Assembly (NCBI GenBank): GCA_963565915.1
Contig: OY751486.1
Span: forward strand, 2,170,001-2,234,000
Reading direction: 5' to 3'
Source: Entoloma clypeatum
Taxonomy: Eukaryota; Basidiomycota; Agaricomycetes; Agaricales; Entolomataceae
Length of the DNA stretch: 64,000 nucleotides
This document shows, piece by piece, positions 44,286 through 53,213 of the stretch. A model generated the notes under the pieces. It had not been told where the DNA came from. It saw nothing but the letters and a program-made list of their open reading frames with translations, and searched no databases. Numbering within the stretch: the first letter of the stretch is position 1; every line of letters starts with the position of its first letter. A program made the position numbers and the translations under genes.

Positions 44286-45608
44286 TATATATACAGTTAC
44301 ATACATTAGCTATGTCTGGTAGAGAGTCTATGTAGCAGAATGATGTATCAAAACACACTGTAAATTGTGATAAACAGTGCAGCATGAGTTCCCTTAAACA
44401 CAAAAAGCAACATTTCTTACTTCCTCCTTTCCACAACCACATTAGATTACATGTAATTAATATATATATACTATTTAACCATTGCATGTGAACCTATTGA
44501 GACCATTCAAACACAATTCAAGGACTTCATAAGGTGAATATGAGCAAAATAGGTCGAAAATTTGACCAAAAATTTTTATTTCAGCTTTGGATTCTCCACA
44601 TTGAGGGGGATCTTATCACACATTTGTTTTTCAAATTTGGTCCATTCCTTGGGGAGATATAGCACTTTTTCTGAAATCTGCAAATTTCATTATTTCTATC
44701 TTATCTAGACTTCTAAAAATTATACAAAGTGTGTCAGAAGGTGAATACATATCCCATAAGTAGTTCTATCTCTTCAAACTATTATTAGGCCATGAGGAAG
44801 GCACCGCGCGCGCATGCACGATGCATTTTGCACATTGTTTACTATTATTTGTTGTAGAGCACGGCACCTCTATAACTTAAAATCTGTGGCGAAAGTTCAG
44901 AAAAGCAATACATATTGAGTGAGATATAATCCACTCCTACATAATTGATATAGTAGAAACCCTTACTTGTTCCTGTGTAGACATAATGAGCAGATGTGCG
45001 ATGTTTTTGGGGATTTGTTTACATGTATTTGACACATTTGATGCGCATGTGATGCACGTCATCCAACATTGAAACAATGCATCCACCCATTACTGACCTT
45101 GCAATAAGGGGCACACATGTTGAAAAGGTTACAATATATTTATAGATTTTATTGAAAGCCTGTGTCTACATGTGATCGAGGCAGAGGGGGTGCACACACA
45201 CCTTTTGTCTTTTTTGGCTGGTTGTGCCTATTTGGGAAGTGGCCTATTTGGGAAGTGAAAAAGTGGGTATGTAGAGTGAGTGAGCAAGAAATTACCATGG
45301 TTCTGTGGCTTAGTTGGTTAAGTTGTTAGAATAATAGTATATACTATAGAGGCTGAGAGTTCAAGTCTTACTGATGGCACAAATTTTGCTTGGTGCTGGG
45401 CCCTCAGAGCGTTCTGTGAAAAAGACCGGTTTAAACCGGTCCAAACCGGGCTTTGGCCGGTCTTTCAAATCTTAAAATCCGGAGAGAACCGAGGACTGGT
45501 TGTGATCAAAAACCTTAAAACTTGAGACTGCAGTCCGGTCTCAAACCGGTTCGTTCGGGTCCAGTTTCGGTCTGGTTTTAGGTTCTTGAGACTGGACTTA
45601 GAAACACT
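44286..45608 (-). repeat. Repeat R, copy 2 (inverted)
   Basis: Inverse complement of 5891-7170 with high similarity over 1.3 kb: AT-rich body, tRNA-like module, AACCGGT-rich zone, and the end GAGACTGGACTTAGAAACAC at about 45586-45606. It stops against the LINE ORF1 sequence. Mariner copy 2 adjoins its other side within a TATATATA run. Confidence 0.8.
45299..45377 (+). other. tRNA-like module in R copy 2
   Basis: GGTTCTGTGGCTTAGTTGG opens a tRNA-like segment with a good A box (TGGCTTAGTTGG) and a B box (GTTCAAGTC near 45358). The D arm can partly pair and the T arm is near-normal (one mismatch), but the 3' acceptor strand does not match the 5' strand and the anticodon arm is a palindrome. It is best read as a SINE-type tRNA-derived head, with the ~310-base unit running from here to the R end near 45606. 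Confidence 0.6.
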
Positions 45609-45624
45609 AAATGCGGTGATTGTC

Positions 45625-46590
45625 TCAGTCAGCTGGACGAGGTGAGGGATTAGATTCAAAGAAGTCGGTGAAGTCCGCACTTATGTTTGCTTCTTGGTAA
45701 TGGTGCCAGATCCAATCAGGGTTGAACTGGCTTTTCCAGTATTTGCATACACGATCGTCTGCGCGGTGGTCACCTTTGCAGTTGATGCAGCGTCCTGCAT
45801 GTTTGCAGTCCTTGCCATCGGAGTTGGGAAGGACTGGGGGGTTTGCCTTGGTGTTCCCACGGCAGCAGGAGGCAAGGGCGCGGTGGAATTCGACGGTGTG
45901 GGATTCACCGCAGATGGGGCAGAGTTTGCTTTTGAGCGGGCAGATCCGTGCATTAGACGGATGGCTGAATCGCCAGCATCGGTTGCATTGAGGCACTCCA
46001 AGGTGCTTCTCAGCGGGGTTTAGGACAAGTTGGTAGGGTCCATACATGAAGACCTTTCTGGCGAGGTTCTTGAGAACGAGACCCCCTCGGGAGTCTTCAA
46101 TATTGAACCAGATGGTCCCAGTGCTAGACGACGGGGAGTTTCTGGCGAGGCGGGGCTTCAAGTTCTCATAGTAGGAGAAGTCACGGGCAAAGGGGGCAGA
46201 CAACATGATTTTGGCGACCTGGCTCTCCGAGAGGGGAACGAGGCGGCCGGACTTTGGGTCGCGTTGCGGGGTGAGTCCGTAATATGGGAAGTCACAGATT
46301 TTGAGGCTTGATTTGGAGGTGGGGACCTCCACACAAAGCTCAGTGTCGGGGGCCGATCGAGTGCTGGCAGCGAGCCGGGTCTCGAAAAGGCTTTGGAAGA
46401 TCTTGAGGTCGTCCTTGTCTGGTACCTCGTCGGTCGTCAGGGGGGGGCCCCCGGTTTGACTCGACAGAAGTGACGTGAATCGTCCTCTTTGTGTTGTCCA
46501 GATGGTCGTTGATCTGGGTGAAGCTAGTCTCCACCGCCCAGGGGAAGGGGGGAGGTGTAAACGGAGACAGACTTATGGGACCATCCTGAC
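45625..46590 (-). pseudogene. LINE (Tad/L1-like) ORF1, zinc-knuckle protein
   Basis: A minus-strand protein with three Cys/His knuckles: CNRCWRFSHPSNARIC, CPICGESHTVEFHRALASC and CINCKGDHRADDRVC followed by KYWK, an arrangement typical of ORF1 (gag-like RNA-binding protein) of non-LTR retrotransposons. The N-terminal part is in another frame (46534-46340, TSFTQINDHLDN), so there is a frameshift near the GGGGGGGGCCCCC run at 46440. The frame ends at 45625. The endonuclease/RT ORF2 that should follow is absent, cut off by R copy 2 at about 45608. 46591-46909 shows nothing recognisable. Confidence 0.7.
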
Positions 46591-46909
46591 ATGGTGAAAC
46601 ACTTCTGCTTCTTTCGGCGAGCCTGAGAAGCGGTGGGTGAGGTGGGCCTTATGGCAGCCGTGGCTTGTCTTTGGCTTCTGAGTTACTGCGAGGATAAGTC
46701 AACACGTCGGTTCACAACTAATATGTACATGTCAATAGATAGTAGGTGGGACTAATACTATTTTTCGATGGCGAGAGAGAAGTGGGTGATGCCCCGTGAG
46801 GGGCTCCGACTAGCCGCGTTTCAGCGAACGGGGAACGAAGAGGATAGCGCTCCCCAGGTGGTTAGGAGCCCTGTGACGCACGCTAGCCGAGTCGTACCCA
46901 GATTTTTAG

Positions 46910-48766
46910 TCAGAGAGATCCGTGGGTTCCTCCCCGCCGGAAAGGGGGCATGGTTTGTCTGATTAGTTCGTTGTTCAAGTCATTCAAACCTCGTTCCTGT
47001 ATATAGGGGGCCATTATCTCCGCGTGAGCTCTGAGATAGAGCGTGAAAGCGTCGCTAGCCCATCTACCCTTGATTTTCAAGCCTTCGAAAGGGAGTCCTC
47101 GGAGGAGATGTTCGAGGGTGGACCCGATCCTGATGCTGTGACCCTGTAAGGGTTCCAGCGCTGCATCCTTCAAAACGGCGTTGACGCGGGAGAGAAAGAA
47201 CCTCCGCGATAATGGGCGATGTGATCTGCCATGCCTGTATGCAAAAAGGGGTGCCGTGCCGGGGGGGTTGTTAATCGCAAAATGGATCTGTAGCGCGGCC
47301 AGAGGGTCAGTATCAGTGTCGGGGTGAGGGGCCCAGTATACGTCTTCTCCGTCGTGGGCCATCTTGGTGCGTGGGATGTGGAAAGTCCAGACGTGATTGC
47401 CATGTTGGTCGGTGATTTCTCTGACATCTCTTCGTGCAATGTTGACCGATGGGTCGAACTTCTCTATGTTCTGGACGGTGAATTCGCCGAGCCGAGCTGT
47501 CGCCCAGAAGGTGGTCGTGAGGCACGCCCAGACCGCCGCGTCGGATGGAGTTGAGAAATCGAAAAAGGGTTTAATGGCGGAGATGGTGGTGAGACGGAGA
47601 GGGGGACGTTTGGCTCTCTTGGCGTCCGGTGGAGTGAGGTTCAATGTGCCTCTAAGTAGCGCGTCCATCGTGGGTTTGTGTGGGTTGTATTCATGTCCAT
47701 GAATGATGTGCCATGCTCGGATTCCAGCAAGATAGCCTGTGATAGTGGATTGGGCATATACACCTGCCAAGGCGGCTGCGAAGATCTCCAAGAGTTCCCG
47801 AGGTGCTGGCGCCCTGTCGATCTCTGGGATGTCCGCATGGTCGCAGAACATGTGAAAGGCTGCGAGACCTGTACTGTAAGACGCTACCGTATTCGGGGCC
47901 CATGCGTCTCTCAGGACTGACTGGACGCGATCGATCATTGCCTGGGTGATTGGGAGAGCCCTTCCTTCTCTGTCAAGAGGGTGTCGGGAGGTTACAGGTC
48001 GCCATGTGTGTAGCCTATCCGCGGCAGCACAAGGGGGACGAAGGGTGGAGGAGGAGGGGGCGGCTGATGGGTTCGAGAGTGCGATTGAGGTGATTGGAGG
48101 GATTGTAGGGGTTGTCGTGGCTGGGTCAGTATTCTCCCTCGGGAAGAAGTTCGGGCCGAGTCCCACATTCGCCAGCGCTGCCGCCATCTTTGGTAGCTTG
48201 ATGGATGAGCAATTCCTCGAATTGTTGAGAGTGGTGGAAACCCCCTGCGTCGGAGCGGTGAAGTTGGGGGGGAGGTTTCGGCGAGGCTGAGCAGGAAACG
48301 GATCGCATGCCGCTCCGAAAATCCGTGATATCTGAGACGGAGCTTGAGAGGGAGGGGTCGATAGGGACGGGTGCGAGGAGATTTGCAACTGGGGGGTAGA
48401 TCCCGCGTGAGGGTCCATCCGCCGGGTTGTGCTCTGATGGGACGTAGGCGGTAAGTATCGAGACTCCCAGATCTCCTGTAAATTGATGTATCCGTCTGAA
48501 GATGGTGTTGACTTCCTGGTTTCTACTGCGCCCCCTCCACCAGCCTTCGACGACCCCCCGGTTGTCGCCGTACACACGGAAAGTCTTGATGGTTGGGTGT
48601 CGATGGGTGACTGCATGGACGAGGAATTCGAAGCCGATGGCCTCTGCCCATGTGATGTCTCTGCCGTCTCGTTTCCAATCGATAGCCAGATCCCAAGCTC
48701 GCCATGCGGGTCCGATGGTGACCGCGATCCCAACGGACGAACTGGCGTCAGAGTAAGCTTGGACAT
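46910..48766 (-). CDS. Tyrosine recombinase of the DIRS/Ngaro-like element
   Basis: An intact 618-codon frame. The first ~220 residues overlap the RNase H ORF in another frame and are low-complexity. The recombinase itself starts near residue 260: an N-terminal SAM-like domain (VLRDAWAPNTVASYSTGLAA, GYLAGIRAWH), then the catalytic domain with R in ATARLGEFT, HxxR in GHSIRIGSTLEH, W in KGRWAS and the tyrosine in FTLYLRAHAE. It would insert a circular cDNA by site-specific recombination, replacing the integrase used by LTR elements. No stop or frameshift was seen, so it may be functional. Confidence 0.9.
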   Translation of the reverse strand: MSKLTLTPVRPLGSRSPSDPHGELGIWLSIGNETAETSHGQRPSASNSSSMQSPIDTQPSRLSVCTATTGGSSKAGGGGAVETRKSTPSSDGYINLQEIWESRYLPPTSHQSTTRRMDPHAGSTPQLQISSHPSLSTPPSQAPSQISRIFGAACDPFPAQPRRNLPPNFTAPTQGVSTTLNNSRNCSSIKLPKMAAALANVGLGPNFFPRENTDPATTTPTIPPITSIALSNPSAAPSSSTLRPPCAAADRLHTWRPVTSRHPLDREGRALPITQAMIDRVQSVLRDAWAPNTVASYSTGLAAFHMFCDHADIPEIDRAPAPRELLEIFAAALAGVYAQSTITGYLAGIRAWHIIHGHEYNPHKPTMDALLRGTLNLTPPDAKRAKRPPLRLTTISAIKPFFDFSTPSDAAVWACLTTTFWATARLGEFTVQNIEKFDPSVNIARRDVREITDQHGNHVWTFHIPRTKMAHDGEDVYWAPHPDTDTDPLAALQIHFAINNPPGTAPLFAYRHGRSHRPLSRRFFLSRVNAVLKDAALEPLQGHSIRIGSTLEHLLRGLPFEGLKIKGRWASDAFTLYLRAHAEIMAPYIQERGLNDLNNELIRQTMPPFRRGGTHGSL

Positions 48767-50109
48767 CGAAGACTTCCGTGGGTGCAGGAGTGGGTCTGGG
48801 TGGTGGGATCGAAGAGAGGATGGCCTGCCACCAATCCAGGTCGTGTCTTACGGAACGGGGTGGGGTGCGAGGCATGAATGGCTGATCGTGGAAGACCGGA
48901 AACATGCTTTCCAGACTGGTGAGGTAGGCGCGACCCTGAGGGAGGACGTAAGTGGCATGGAGCAACTTACCATATAGTCCTTCTAGCTCGTTCAATGTGT
49001 GAGTGCGCTGTGAGGTCCAGTCTGCGATGGCCATGAGGTACTTCTTCCGTTTCTTCTCTGTGAGTTCGACCGTGTGCGTGTCAAGGTCCCAGTGAAAACC
49101 TATGAATGTGTTCGATGATGCGAAGGCCGCATCTTTCGCGTGTTGCCAAGGAATGCCAAGCCGATCAGATATGTCATTGATGTCTCGCATGGTGTATGCG
49201 TGTATCTGTCCAGGGTCTCGGGCTTCAAAGTTCCGGAGCGAAAAACGCATGTCTTCATGCCATTCCTCGACCTGTCCATTGGGCCATGTCCTCCCGGGAA
49301 ACCACAGCCGACCTCCTTCTTGCTTTTGCCCTCCGTTGTCGATGATGGTTTCCCTCACCTCCTTGCGTAGCTTGTTGTGGTTCTCGATGTGATCGCGAGG
49401 GAGTCGGAAGAAAAGGTAATCATCGACCCATTTAGTGATGGGTCCGATCCCTTGGGCTCTCATTAAGTCTGCCCCTGCGTCTCCTATGATCCCATGAACC
49501 CCTGCCGAGGAGGTGAGTCCGAAACAACAGCAGGTGTCAATCGCGAACTGATCGGCCTCGGAGAGCCGTACGACAAGTCCCGGCCATTGGGATGCCGTGA
49601 TCGGGATGGTGCGGTATGCTTCTGCCACATCCCTGACCGCGGCTTGCGTGCCTGGTGGGAGGGTCGACACGATGGTGCAGACCGTGCTGAATGTTCCCCA
49701 CGAACAAGGGAAAAGGGCCGCGTCTATGGCTGAATTCACTGAGGTGAAGGGGGGCTGATGGCGTGGAAATGACAAATTCTGGATGATCCTGAATTTCCCC
49801 GGTTGCCCAGGTTTGGGAATGATCGAGATGGGTGAGGTCTGAAAAGGTCCTAATTCTGACTCTACCTGTGCCTGGGTGAAAGGACCTAAGTAACGTCCTT
49901 TGGTGAATTCTGTATTAATCATGTCTGTAAATAGTTCGAGGTGGGTAGATAATGATGTGTGGTTGGGTGGTGTGAAGGTGCGTACGATGGGTGGTATGCC
50001 CGCATCAAAACCGAAAATCAGGCTGGTTGGGATAGTAGGGTACCTAGAGATGAGACCACTATCTACAAGGCTCTGACGCCATTGGTCAGCTATGTACGGT
50101 GTGACAGCC
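48126..50109 (-). CDS. Reverse transcriptase-RNase H of the DIRS/Ngaro-like element
   Basis: Open without a stop from at least 50109 to 48126 (an internal ATG at 49922 is too late, since the conserved IFGFDAGIPPIV and HTSLSTHLELF lie before it). RT motifs: SPISIIPKPGQPGKFRIIQN, RDVAEAYRTIPI, FGLTSSAGVHG, and the active site KWVDDYLFF (VDD, characteristic of this group). RNase H: VQAYSDASSSVGIAV, AEAIGFEFL, RVYGDNRGVVEGWW, HNPADGPSR. It overlaps the recombinase ORF by 641 bases and overlaps the end of the gag exon. Confidence 0.9.
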
Positions 50110-51740
50110 TCATTTCGACGTGGTGCTAGGTTGAGTGAGTGAACAAGACTGGGCCCCGTGGTTGGATGCCCCGCAGCCTGAGCACTCGTGCTTGGCGTTC
50201 TTGTGATTGAGCTGACACCCTTTTGGCCGCTGCCAATCGATGCAGAGAGACTGACTGTTGGGATTGATGAGTTGTCCCCCCTTCTCGCGAGTGCATCTCG
50301 CTCGCTTACCGTCCCAGAAAGTTGGGGAGTCGCAAGTTTTGATGTCGTGGGGATGACGGCCTAAGCAGAGGGTGCAGGCGGAAAGGATGCGTGCGGATTT
50401 GTCGCCCTTGCGTGATGTGAGGTGATACGCGCGCGAGGGGGAAGCGGAGCGTGAGCGAGCCCTTCTGGCCCGATGATCGGGGGAGGAGGATCGTCCTCGG
50501 GAATGGGGGTGCATGTTGGAGCGACCTCGCTGATGGGTGTGGTAGGTGTTCGCCTAGAAAAAAGGGAGGAGGTCATATATAGGTCGGGGCACATGGGCGA
50601 GACACATGTCGGACCGGGAAGGGAATACACCATATAGGGGTGTGTCAGGACGGGGCGTGAAACATGTTGGACATGGGGTATGCATGTGTCAGGGGGGGAC
50701 GTGCGTGAGACGTGTCAGGAAGGGTAAGGCATGAGGATCGCGCATGCATCAGGGAGGGTGTCCGCAAGTCGTGTCATGGTGATGAGGGGTGGGACATGCA
50801 GGTCGCGCATGTGTCAGGGTGGAAGTAAATGATGGCCGCGTTGAAAGAAGCGTGTCGGCGGAAAAAACGAGTGGGGGGGGGGGGGGGGGGGAGGTGGGAA
50901 TGTTGAGTCATGGAGGCGTGCATCGGTGGGGGGGGGGTGGACACGTACCGTGGGTCTGTCATACCGTTCTGCCCGTAATCTGTCCTCAATTTCTTGAAAA
51001 CGGCCCCTACTAAACTCTATGGGATTGAAGGCCTGGGATGTTCCGAGAGTGTCAAACCAGGCTTTCCGTACGGTGGCTTGGTACTCAATGAGGGCGCGAT
51101 CAGATCTGTAGAGCCTGTGTGAACGCTCAATGTCCAATCCGGTGAAAAATTTTGCCATAGCGATGTAGTGCGATGGGGGCCAATCTTCCTCCTTCATGGT
51201 GTTCACGAAAACCTTGGAGGCGTAGTTTACCTGGTCCCAGGTGAGCCGGGAGTCGGGGCAGGCGTTTCGCGATGCCTTCGTGGTGGAAACTGGTCGGAGC
51301 TGGATGGAGTTAGCGTCGTCGCTGACGATGCCGAATGTGTCTTTGGTGGTGGAAGTGGTGGGCATGGCCGCTTCGAGACACCCGTCTTGTGTGAAGTACC
51401 ATAGTTCTACCCACTCCCGTTTGCGTAGCTTGGCGCGAGCGAAGTCCGATGGACTAACGGTTTCTCGGGGGGGAATAGGAACGTCGTCGGGGAAGCTGAT
51501 TTTGTGGTCTTGGGTAACGGGATCGGCTGCGGGGGTGTCTTGTCGCTGGGGGGTCCTGTTTGCTTGTTCTACAACCCACGCGAGGTGACGCAGCTGCCTG
51601 GTTGCGGTCCAGGCGATGCGGAGGCTCTCTATGATGGCGGCTGGAGCCACTCCGGCGTCGACTAGAAGCTGCCTTGACGGAGCGAAGGTCTCGCTCTCGA
51701 AGTCTGGCTCAATTTCGTTGAGTGGATCTGCCGGGTCCAT
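50110..51740 (-). CDS. gag: Gag-like protein of the DIRS/Ngaro-like element (spliced)
   Basis: Exon 1 (51740-50949) begins MDPADPLNEIEPDF and contains SDFARAKLRKREWVELWYF, AMAKFFTGLDIERSHRLY and EYQATVRKAWFD. A GTACGT donor at 50948 and a CAG acceptor at 50530 define a 419-base intron in phase 0. Exon 2 (50529-50110) continues RGRSNMHPHSRGRSS (basic, RS-rich), then CTLCLGRHPHDIKTC and a true zinc knuckle CSGCGASNHGAQSC. The total is 403 residues. Spliced gag in a retroelement implies that spliced and unspliced RNAs have different roles, because the genomic RNA must keep the intron. Confidence 0.75.
50540..50935. repeat. Minisatellite and poly-G tracts inside the gag intron
   Basis: Within the intron there are imperfect units around GCATGTGTCAGG / CGTGTCAGGA repeated from about 50645 to 50820, a run of 17 or so G at 50873-50890 and another G run near 50928-50937. 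No ORF. The G-runs could form G-quadruplexes. Confidence 0.7.
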
Positions 51741-51773
51741 CTATATATGGGAAAAAAGGAGTGACGAGGACGA

Positions 51774-53084
51774 CTAGTCCTGAGGAATGAAGGGGGGAAA
51801 GAAAGAAAGCGTACGAAAGGAAAGTAAATGAAACGTCGAAAACGAGGCGAGGAGCTTATGAGCTCGCTCGCGAGAGGAGCATGGATGCGGTGAGGACAGA
51901 GCCGATACCCGCATCCACGTGACGCTGCCAAAGAAAAAATTCAAACGCGCTCGTGCCTCGCTTGCTTGATACTCACCTGTAGGGCGAGGGAACATTTTGG
52001 CCATGGCGACCAGAGTTTCCTGCTGCGACTCAGCAGCGGACTTGCGTTTTTTAGACGCAGTGGTCCAGGGTTGGGCCGCAGCTACGATGGTGGGCGGGGG
52101 AGCCCACGATGAGCCAGCGAGGCCGGAGGGTTGTCGCTTCACTGGAGGCGGAGGGACAGGGTGGGATAGGAGTTTGGCGGCCTTCTCGCGAGCCAGGCGG
52201 TCGGACGCTCTGGCTGACGCAGACATGCGTGGTGTGGGTTTAGCTGTCTTCTTGAAGGAAGGTAGCTTGTTGGGGTCCTTTGCCGCGGAAATATTCTCGG
52301 GGGCAGACGTGAACACCGACACCCCGGGGATCTTGATGAGGCGATTGATTAAGATGCCAAGTCCAGTGAGACGAGCGCCGGAGGGGTCATTCCCCGCAGC
52401 ATACTCAGAGAGTGCTCCGACATCCGCAAGCGTGTGGATGAGGGAGGCTGTAGCGGTGCAGAGCCTATCTGCAGTGTTTTGGTCAACAGACCGGTTCTGG
52501 GAGGCGGTCCAGGTGACCAGATCCCTGACAGAGGCGACGGAAGCGAGGGCGGCGTTGAAGTCAGACGACAACGTGTCCGCGGTGCCTTGCAACATGCAGG
52601 GGCCTGCAAGTTCGCTGTTGTAGCCTAGAGTTCCCGGCATGCTGGGGGCATCCACGCTCATTGCAGAGTCCGCCGGGGTGGTCTCCACAGGATCGTCGAT
52701 GCGAGCGGCATGGGCAGGGGGGAGGGGGCAATCCGAGGAGTCGGAGTCGTCAGAGGAGGGGGACGGAGGGCGAGGGGTGACAGACCCGGTGGATCCCATG
52801 GAGATGTTGCTATCCTGAGGTGAGGATGGGCGGACGGAGGGTGTCTTCTTGTATCGGCTGCCAGGGGGGCCAACAGGAGCAAGAGCAGATGGCGGTGCAG
52901 CAGCAGCCTGGGCGGTGACTGTGGATGCTGTAGAGTATGGACCCGTCATGGCAGAGGCTCCCACAGGGACAGTGGGGGCCGCAGACCAGTCGGATCTCTG
53001 AGATGTAGATGACCTCGTTTGAGGAGGAGGTCTGGGGTTGTCGGAGGGGATCGCAGCCGATCTGGGGATTGGCTTTGGAGCCAT
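51774..53084 (-). CDS. Ser/Pro/Ala-rich ORF at the 5' end of the DIRS/Ngaro-like element
   Basis: ATG at 53084. The N-terminal ~150 residues are low-complexity (S/P/T-rich, with SSDDSDSSD). A helical segment follows (DFNAALASVASVRDLVTW, LCTATASLIHTLADVG, GLGILINRLIKIPG), then a basic P-rich tail. The conserved part probably ends at FPRPT near 51977, where a GTGAGT donor occurs; the remaining residues to 51774 look like intron. The presumed downstream exon at 51740 does not join in phase from the TATATAG acceptor next to it, so I keep the two ORFs separate. No domain was recognised. Same-strand position suggests it belongs to the element. Confidence 0.5.
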   Translation of the reverse strand: MAPKPIPRSAAIPSDNPRPPPQTRSSTSQRSDWSAAPTVPVGASAMTGPYSTASTVTAQAAAAPPSALAPVGPPGSRYKKTPSVRPSSPQDSNISMGSTGSVTPRPPSPSSDDSDSSDCPLPPAHAARIDDPVETTPADSAMSVDAPSMPGTLGYNSELAGPCMLQGTADTLSSDFNAALASVASVRDLVTWTASQNRSVDQNTADRLCTATASLIHTLADVGALSEYAAGNDPSGARLTGLGILINRLIKIPGVSVFTSAPENISAAKDPNKLPSFKKTAKPTPRMSASARASDRLAREKAAKLLSHPVPPPPVKRQPSGLAGSSWAPPPTIVAAAQPWTTASKKRKSAAESQQETLVAMAKMFPRPTGEYQASEARARLNFFFGSVTWMRVSALSSPHPCSSRERAHKLLASFSTFHLLSFRTLSFFPPFIPQD

Positions 53085-53213
53085 GTTGCGGTGAGTCGAG
53101 TGTTTCGCCTATTGAAGCGATAGCAAGAGGATCGGAGAGTACGATGGAGCGGGGGGGCTCAACAACGAGAGAGACTGCGACCAAGATGTGGCTGTGCACA
53201 TCGTGGTAACAAG

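Larger units (their letters stand above)
46910..53084 (-). mobile_element. DIRS-order (probably Ngaro-like) retrotransposon
   Basis: On the minus strand, in order: a serine/proline-rich ORF (53084-51774), a spliced gag (51740-50110), RT-RNase H (about 50109-48126) and a tyrosine recombinase (48766-46910). RT plus tyrosine recombinase without integrase or protease defines the DIRS order. No methyltransferase domain fits between RNase H and the recombinase, because these ORFs overlap, which favours the Ngaro group known from basidiomycetes. I could not find the terminal/split repeats, so the true ends lie somewhat outside these coordinates. Confidence 0.85.

Noticed and set aside
45299..45377. 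A functional tRNA gene
   Set aside because: A and B boxes are good, but the acceptor strands do not pair and the anticodon arm is a palindrome; present as part of a repeat, so read as SINE-like.
46910..48766. Crypton (DNA transposon with only a tyrosine recombinase)
   Set aside because: The recombinase is coupled to an overlapping, intact RT-RNase H ORF and an upstream gag, so it belongs to a DIRS-order retrotransposon.
50540..50935. CRISPR-like or telomere-like array
   Set aside because: The repeat units are imperfect, without uniform spacers, and sit in a eukaryotic retroelement intron. No telomeric TTAGGG runs were seen.
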